Source: Pseudomonas sp. KU43P
GTDB lineage: Bacteria; Pseudomonadota; Gammaproteobacteria; Pseudomonadales; Pseudomonadaceae
Length of the DNA: 64,000 nt
Assembly (NCBI RefSeq): GCF_033095865.1
Contig: NZ_AP019365.1
Location: 5,805,692 to 5,869,691, forward strand
Direction: 5' to 3'
A program made the position numbers and the translations under genes. How positions within the stretch are numbered: the first letter of the stretch is position 1; each line of letters begins with the position of its first letter. Positions 59,147-64,000 of this stretch are shown here, one piece after another. The notes below the pieces were generated by a model. The model searched no databases and was not told the origin of the DNA. It saw only the letters and a program-made list of their open reading frames with translations.

Positions 59147-59583
59147 GCACCTCGTGCCTGTTTTTGCGAATAGAGAAGGTAAGCCGACAAGTATAGGGAC
59201 TTCACCCTCTCTAAAGAAACCTTTTGCGCAAATTTTGACCAGGCTGTGGATGAGTGGCAGACAACAGAAATCAAAGAAGAGAAATTTAAAAAAGCTTTGT
59301 TTTTATGTTTATTCTTATGCACACCATGATCTGTGGATAAAGCTCTGTATCCAACGTTTTACAAGGTGTAGAGAGAAATTAAACCCTGTGTCTGGATGGC
59401 CAGGAGGGCTCTGGATAACGTCCTTTAGCCTGTGGATTAAATGGCCACTTACCCACAGGAGGGTTTGTCCTCAGAAAAAAGGCCTGCTTATCAACGGAGC
59501 TGAAGGTGAGTTACCCACAGGGCTCCTGCGGGCAAAAAAAAGCCGCTCCAGTAGGAGCGGCCTTGGTAAATGCAGGTTGTGAC
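59147..59583. other. mnmG-mnmE gap with a second cluster of DnaA boxes
   Basis: Contains two sites fully matching TTATNCACA (59315-59323 forward, 59332-59340 reverse). One-mismatch sites lie at 59245, 59410, 59431, 59449 and 59511. A strongly AT-rich stretch lies at 59266-59320. The mnmE terminator is at 59542. No gene was found. Confidence 0.7.
59542..59561 (-). terminator. Terminator of mnmE
   Basis: GCCGCTCC / GGAGCGGC with an AGTA loop is followed by eight T residues on the minus strand. It lies 20 bases past the mnmE stop. Confidence 0.92.
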
Positions 59584-60954
59584 TTACTTGCCGATGCAGA
59601 AACTTGAGAAAATCCGGCCCAACAGGTCGTCCGAACTGAAGGCACCGGTGATTTCACCTAGAGCCTGCTGTGCCTGGCGCAGATCTTCCGCCAACAGCTC
59701 CCCAGCCCCAGCCAGGGTCAATTGGGCGCGGCCATGCTCAAGGTGTGCACTGGCCTGACGCAAGGCATCCAGGTGGCGGCGACGCGCGCTGAAACCGCTC
59801 TCTGCGGTCTGTTCGTAACCCATGCAGGCCTTGAGATGGTCACGCAGCAGCTGCAGGCCCTGATCGTCGCCCTTGGCGCTCAAGGTGATCGTCACGTGCC
59901 CGTCGTCGCATTGTTCCAGCCCTACCCGCTCGCCACTGAGGTCAGCCTTATTGCGAATCAGCGTGACCTTGGCCGGGTCGGGTCGCTGATCCAGGAACTC
60001 CGGCCACAATGCGAACGGGTCGCTGGCTTCGGGTGCGGTGGAGTCGACCACAAGCAAGACACGGTCAGCTTCGCCAATGGCCTTGAGAGCCCGTTCCACG
60101 CCGATCTTTTCCACATGGTCATCGGTGTCGCGCAGGCCGGCCGTGTCGACCACGTGCAGCGGCATGCCGTCGATGTGGATATGTTCACGGAGGATGTCCC
60201 GGGTGGTGCCGGCGATATCGGTAACGATCGCCGCTTCACGGCCAGCCAGGGTATTGAGCAGGCTCGACTTGCCGGCATTGGGCCTTCCGGCGATCACCAC
60301 GGTCATGCCGTCACGCAGCAAGGCGCCCTGCCCAGCTTCGCGCTGCACTGTGGACAACTCTGCGCGTACGGCATCAAGCATCGACAGCACGTGGCCATCG
60401 GCAAGGAAGTCGATTTCCTCTTCCGGGAAGTCGATGGCCGCTTCGACATAGATCCGCAACGCAATCAGCGCCTCGGTCAGGCTATGCACACGTTTGGAGA
60501 ATTCACCCTGCAGCGAGCGCAACGCATTGCGCGCCGCCTGGCTGGAGCTGGCCTCGATGAGGTCGGCAATGGCCTCGGCCTGGGCCAGGTCGAGCTTGTC
60601 GTTGAGAAATGCGCGTTCGCTGAACTCACCTGGGCGGGCCAACCGGCATCCGACCTGCACGCAACGCTGCAGCAGCATATCCAGTACCACCGGGCCGCCA
60701 TGCCCCTGCAGCTCGAGCACATCCTCGCCGGTGAACGAGTTCGGCCCCGGGAAGAACAACGCGATACCTTCATCCAGCACCAGGCCCTCTTCATCCCGGA
60801 ACGGGCCGTAATGGGCATGGCGCGGGGTCAAGGTGCGCCCGGTGATCAGTTGGCCAGCCTTGGCCGCCAGTGGCCCGGACAGGCGGACGATACCCACACC
60901 GCCGCGGCCTTGTGCGGTGGCGATGGCGGCGATGGTTTCACGCACAATGTTCAT
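59584..60954 (-). CDS. mnmE: tRNA modification GTPase MnmE
   Basis: A 456-residue GTPase partner of MnmG. It has an N-terminal tetrahydrofolate-binding domain, a G domain with [29 protein letters not shown] and NKAD, and the C-terminal CIGK whose cysteine is functionally essential. Standard length. Confidence 0.96.
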   Translation of the reverse strand: MNIVRETIAAIATAQGRGGVGIVRLSGPLAAKAGQLITGRTLTPRHAHYGPFRDEEGLVLDEGIALFFPGPNSFTGEDVLELQGHGGPVVLDMLLQRCVQVGCRLARPGEFSERAFLNDKLDLAQAEAIADLIEASSSQAARNALRSLQGEFSKRVHSLTEALIALRIYVEAAIDFPEEEIDFLADGHVLSMLDAVRAELSTVQREAGQGALLRDGMTVVIAGRPNAGKSSLLNTLAGREAAIVTDIAGTTRDILREHIHIDGMPLHVVDTAGLRDTDDHVEKIGVERALKAIGEADRVLLVVDSTAPEASDPFALWPEFLDQRPDPAKVTLIRNKADLSGERVGLEQCDDGHVTITLSAKGDDQGLQLLRDHLKACMGYEQTAESGFSARRRHLDALRQASAHLEHGRAQLTLAGAGELLAEDLRQAQQALGEITGAFSSDDLLGRIFSSFCIGK

Positions 60955-60993
60955 GCTCGAAAGCCTCTACGACAAATACGACAGATAGCAAAA

Positions 60994-61011
60994 ACGCCCC
61001 CGAGGGGGCGT
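60994..61011. terminator. Terminator after yidC
   Basis: ACGCCCCC and GGGGGCGT form a tight stem with a GA loop between an A5 and a T5 run, so it works in both directions. It lies 30 bases past yidC. Confidence 0.92.
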
Positions 61012-61040
61012 TTTTATTCACAGGCTAGCTGAGTAGCCCG

Positions 61041-62723
61041 TCAAGCAGCAGCTTTTTTCGTCGCTGCTTCGATACGGCGGGTGATGTACCACTGCTGGGT
61101 GATCGACAAGCAGTTGTTCACAACCCAGTACAGCACCAGACCAGCCGGGAACCACAGGAAGAAGAAGGTGAAGATGATCGGCATCATTTTCATTACCTTG
61201 GCCTGCATCGGATCCGGCGGCGTCGGGTTCAGGCGCTGCTGGATGAACATGGTGGCACCCATGATGATCGGCAGGATGAAGAACGGATCCTTGATCGACA
61301 GGTCGGTAATCCACAGCATCCATGGGGCCTGGCGCATCTCGACGCTTTCCAGCAGTACCCAGTACAGGGCCAGGAACACCGGCATCTGAACCAGGATCGG
61401 CAGGCAGCCACCCAGCGGGTTGATCTTCTCTTTCTTGTACAGCTCCATCATCGCCTGGGACATCTTCTGGCGATCATCACCGAAGCGTTCCTTCAGCGCA
61501 GCGAGCTTCGGCGCCACGGCACGCATGCGCGCCATTGAACGGTAGCTGGCAGCCGACAAGGGGAAGAACAGGCCCTTGATGAGCATGGTCAGGACGATGA
61601 TCGACCAGCCCCAGTTACCCAGCAGGCTGTGGATATGTTGCAGCAGCCAGAAGATTGGCTGGGCGATGAACCACAGGAAGCCGTAGTCGACGGTCAGTTC
61701 CAGGCCTGGGGACAACTCCTTGAGTTTGGACTGGATCTTCGGACCGGCGTACAGCATGGCGCTGGTTTCGACCTTGCCGCCAGCAGGTACGCTGATGGCC
61801 GGGCCGGTGTAGCCGATGATGTAGTTGCCCTGGCTGTCTTTGCGGGTCTGGACGACGTTGTTGTCCGACTTGGCAGGGATCCAGGCAGTCACGAAGTAGT
61901 GTTGCAGCCAGGCAACCCAGCCGCCGGACACATTTTCTTTCAAACTACCTTTATCAATGTCCTTCATCGACACTTTCTTGTACGGCTCGCCAGCTGTCCA
62001 CAGGGCTGCGCCCAAGTAGGTAGCGGTGCCGGTAGCAGTGCTCGAGGACGGATCGCCACTGGCGTCACGCTTGAGCTGGGCAAACATGTTGCCGCTCCAG
62101 GCCTGGCCGCTCTGGTTGTCGATCAAGTAGCTGACGGTCAGGTCGTACTCGCCGCGCTTGAAGCTGAAGCGCTTGATGTAGTTCACGCCGTTGTCGCTGA
62201 ACTTCAGGTCGACCACCAGTTGTTCCTGGCCATCGGCCATCTGGTAGGACTTCTGCTCAGTGGCATAAAGCGGACGGCCAGTGGAGCGGGCATCCGGGCC
62301 GTTGGCGCCGGTCAGGCCGCTCTGGGCCAGGTACACGCGCTCACTACCGTTGTCGAACAGCTGGAACGGAATGTCCGGATGGTCCTGACGGCGTGGGTAC
62401 TTCGGCAGGTTCAGCTGGACGATGTCACCACCGACTGGATCGATAGCCAGTTCCAGGACATCGGTCTTGACCCGGATCAGATCCTTGCTGAGTGCAACGG
62501 GTGCCAGTTCGGCAGCGCTCGACTCGCCGTTGGCGCTCGGTACATCGGCGCTGGCGCCATTGCTGGCGGCGGGCACACCATCGGGCAAGCCCGGAGCGAC
62601 AGTGCTGGCAGCAGTATTCTGAGTCGGCAAGGCAGCCTGACCGTAGTCATCGTTCCACTTCAGGACCATGACGTAGGACACGATTGCCAGGGCGGCGATC
62701 AGGATCGTGCGTTTAATATCCAT
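61041..62723 (-). CDS. yidC: Membrane protein insertase YidC
   Basis: A 560-residue inner-membrane insertase. N-terminal helix (MDIKRTILIAALAIVSYVMVLKW) then a large periplasmic domain, then the conserved insertase core beginning near YGFLWFIAQPIFWLLQHIHSLLGNWGWSIIVLT and ending with a basic tail (ITRRIEAATKKAAA). The start at 62723 gives the usual YidC N-terminus; the longer open frame overlaps yidD. Confidence 0.96.
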   Translation of the reverse strand: MDIKRTILIAALAIVSYVMVLKWNDDYGQAALPTQNTAASTVAPGLPDGVPAASNGASADVPSANGESSAAELAPVALSKDLIRVKTDVLELAIDPVGGDIVQLNLPKYPRRQDHPDIPFQLFDNGSERVYLAQSGLTGANGPDARSTGRPLYATEQKSYQMADGQEQLVVDLKFSDNGVNYIKRFSFKRGEYDLTVSYLIDNQSGQAWSGNMFAQLKRDASGDPSSSTATGTATYLGAALWTAGEPYKKVSMKDIDKGSLKENVSGGWVAWLQHYFVTAWIPAKSDNNVVQTRKDSQGNYIIGYTGPAISVPAGGKVETSAMLYAGPKIQSKLKELSPGLELTVDYGFLWFIAQPIFWLLQHIHSLLGNWGWSIIVLTMLIKGLFFPLSAASYRSMARMRAVAPKLAALKERFGDDRQKMSQAMMELYKKEKINPLGGCLPILVQMPVFLALYWVLLESVEMRQAPWMLWITDLSIKDPFFILPIIMGATMFIQQRLNPTPPDPMQAKVMKMMPIIFTFFFLWFPAGLVLYWVVNNCLSITQQWYITRRIEAATKKAAA

Positions 62724-62725
62724 GA

Positions 62726-62971
62726 TTACTCGGCTATCGAAGAAGTTCGGGAGGAAGGAGCGGGAGGAACGGGATCGAAACCGCCGTCGTTCCACGGATG
62801 ACAACGCCCCAGGCGACGAACGGCTAGCCACCCGCCACGCCAGAGACCATGGTTTTCAATGGCTTCGTAAGCGTAACAGGAGCAACTGGGGTAGAAACGA
62901 CAGTGACTGGCCATCAGAGGACTAATGGCGTAACGGTAAAACTGGATCGGAACGAGTGCCAGTTTACGCAT
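62726..62971 (-). CDS. yidD: YidD, membrane protein insertion efficiency factor
   Basis: An 81-residue protein with an N-terminal amphipathic helix ([35 protein letters not shown]) and a cysteine cluster typical of YidD. Overlaps rnpA by eight bases and ends two bases before yidC. Confidence 0.93.
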   Translation of the reverse strand: MRKLALVPIQFYRYAISPLMASHCRFYPSCSCYAYEAIENHGLWRGGWLAVRRLGRCHPWNDGGFDPVPPAPSSRTSSIAE

Positions 62972-63368
62972 CTTGGCTGTCTACCCCTGCGGAATCGGCG
63001 TTTGCCGCTGGACTAGGCCGGCTGCGGGCCAGGCGTTTCCAGAGCTTGCCAAAGTGTTGGTGCAATTCCGGGTTTTCTATCTCACCCAATCCCTTGCGCG
63101 CGACGATCACTATGTCCAGGCCAGCGAGCATTTGCTGGTTCAGACGGAAGGAATCGCGCATCAAGCGCTTGAGGCGATTGCGTTGAACGGCGAGCTTGAC
63201 GCTCTTCTTGCCGATCACCAGGCCAAGGCGTGGATGATCGAGACCGTTCTCGCGAGCAAGGATCAGCAGGTTTTTCCCTGGAACCTTGCCGGTTGGGGAG
63301 TCGAAGACCGCTTTGAAATGCCGGGGTGTAAGCAGTCGCTTTTCCCGACTGAAGTCCTGACTCACCAC
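62964..63368 (-). CDS. rnpA: Ribonuclease P protein component
   Basis: A 134-residue basic protein that supports the RNase P RNA in trimming tRNA 5' ends. The RNR motif lies in [57 protein letters not shown] is standard. Two neighbouring GTG codons (63368 and 63365) are possible starts; the first gives the MVSQDF N-terminus common in Pseudomonas. Follows rpmH closely. Confidence 0.92.
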   Translation of the reverse strand: MVSQDFSREKRLLTPRHFKAVFDSPTGKVPGKNLLILARENGLDHPRLGLVIGKKSVKLAVQRNRLKRLMRDSFRLNQQMLAGLDIVIVARKGLGEIENPELHQHFGKLWKRLARSRPSPAANADSAGVDSQDA

Positions 63369-63381
63369 CTGTGCCGAAAAA

Positions 63382-63516
63382 TCAAATGGCCAGACGCTTA
63401 CGGCCTTTGGCGCGACGACGCGACAGAACAGCACGGCCGTTCTTGGTAGCCATACGGGCACGGAAGCCGTGGGTGCGAGCGCGCTTGATGGTGCTTGGTT
63501 GGAAAGTACGTTTCAT
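63382..63516 (-). CDS. rpmH: 50S ribosomal protein L34
   Basis: A 44-residue basic ribosomal protein. It begins [20 protein letters not shown] and ends [12 protein letters not shown], a full match to bacterial L34. It is the first gene of the rpmH-rnpA-yidD-yidC block and marks the left border of oriC. Confidence 0.97.
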   Translation of the reverse strand: MKRTFQPSTIKRARTHGFRARMATKNGRAVLSRRRAKGRKRLAI

Positions 63517-64000
63517 GGCGTGTTACCTGGGTTTGTCGACAACGGGCCGGGATGGCCCCCTTTTTAAGAGATCGGCGATTCTAGAGAAAGCAAGCCAATA
63601 GGTCAATTTCCAACCAGTCATTCCTTATGGATGGTGATAGCTGGCAATGGTCCAGGCGACGCTTGCTCGTGCAGACAAACGGACGACAAAATGAAAAAAA
63701 AGAAGAGACATATAAAAAGCTTTTCTGAAGAACTTATAACTCTTAAGTGGATAAGTATCTGTGGATAACCATGCGCAGGCCTTTATCCATGGGGTGTACA
63801 GGATTTCAAAACCTTGTCCACAACGGGTGCTGCGCCTGTGCTGCATATGAGTAAAACCTGTGGATCAAAATGGCGATTATCCACAGGGGAGTTATCAACA
63901 GGCTTGAACCCAGGGTTGTGCATAGCCCTCATGCGTGGTTATCCACAGAGCTTATCCACGGGGGTGAAAAGGTGTTTTGGTCGCTAAATGGCTGATTTGT
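63517..64000. other. oriC: oriC: DnaA-box cluster between rpmH and dnaA
   Basis: Perfect DnaA boxes (TTATCCACA): 63760-63768 reverse, 63877-63885 forward and 63939-63947 forward. One-mismatch boxes: 63746, 63814, 63860, 63892, 63917 and 63952. An AT-rich stretch at 63688-63745 (A8, then TATAAAAAG) suits the unwinding element. The position next to rpmH is the usual Pseudomonas origin, with dnaA expected on the plus strand just after the window. The rpmH promoter should also lie in the first part. Confidence 0.9.

Overview
The window looks like the replication-origin region of a Pseudomonas chromosome of the P. putida type. The right end carries the conserved minus-strand block atpIBEFHAGDC, parB, parA, rsmG, mnmG, mnmE, yidC, yidD, rnpA and rpmH, followed by a cluster of DnaA boxes (oriC). 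dnaA is expected on the plus strand just beyond base 64000. The sequence is GC-rich throughout. No rRNA, tRNA or CRISPR array was seen.

Layout. 1-5.3 kb: end of a Tim44-like membrane protein gene, a SMI1/KNR4 protein, a CPA2 cation/proton antiporter, an acyl-CoA thioesterase, pdxY and a DUF3301 protein. 5.3-9.2 kb: a zinc-limitation cluster (two COG0523 GTPases, a DUF1826 protein and a divergent folE2) with a Zur-like operator between the arms. 9.2-14.1 kb: a DUF3617 protein, cardiolipin synthase, cyclopropane fatty acid synthase and a dihydrolipoyl dehydrogenase. 14.4-16 kb: a substrate-binding protein and a histidine phosphatase, a shortened copy of a module at 33-36.6 kb. 16.3-18.6 kb: metE.

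18.7-26.5 kb: a carnitine-catabolic island. It holds a D-malate/tartrate dehydrogenase with its LysR regulator, an XRE-PAS regulator, the carnitine monooxygenase reductase and oxygenase, a BCCT transporter and a TetR regulator. Together they account for carnitine uptake, release of trimethylamine, and D-malate oxidation to pyruvate; the malic semialdehyde dehydrogenase step is missing here. 26.5-27.2 kb is gene-free and carries an array of a 13-base repeat.

27.2-37.8 kb: a nickel/cobalt island. It contains nikR diverging from nikABCDE, a cobalamin riboswitch leading into a substrate-binding protein, a cupredoxin and an OprD porin, then a phosphatase, and a second cobalamin riboswitch before cbtB-cbtA. 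37.8-42.8 kb: methionine genes (flavin reductase, MesD-type core methionine synthase, MesX/DUF1852, MetR) plus queH and a small unknown gene. 42.8-43.3 kb: a gene-poor attTn7 region with a possible TniQ-like remnant. 43.3-47.5 kb: glmS, its DeoR-type regulator and glmU. 47.6-64 kb: the origin-proximal block.

Most notable points: (i) metE and metR sit 23 kb apart, yet each is preceded by the same divergent promoter carrying a relic of the missing partner; (ii) the cobalamin-linked module is duplicated, and one copy has lost its riboswitch and its middle genes; (iii) a metal-linked operon of unusual composition lies under a cobalamin riboswitch; (iv) paired GTTAAC boxes with identical 18-base spacing occur before both carnitine transcription units; (v) the repeat array at 26.9-27.1 kb has inward-facing repeats like a transposon relic.
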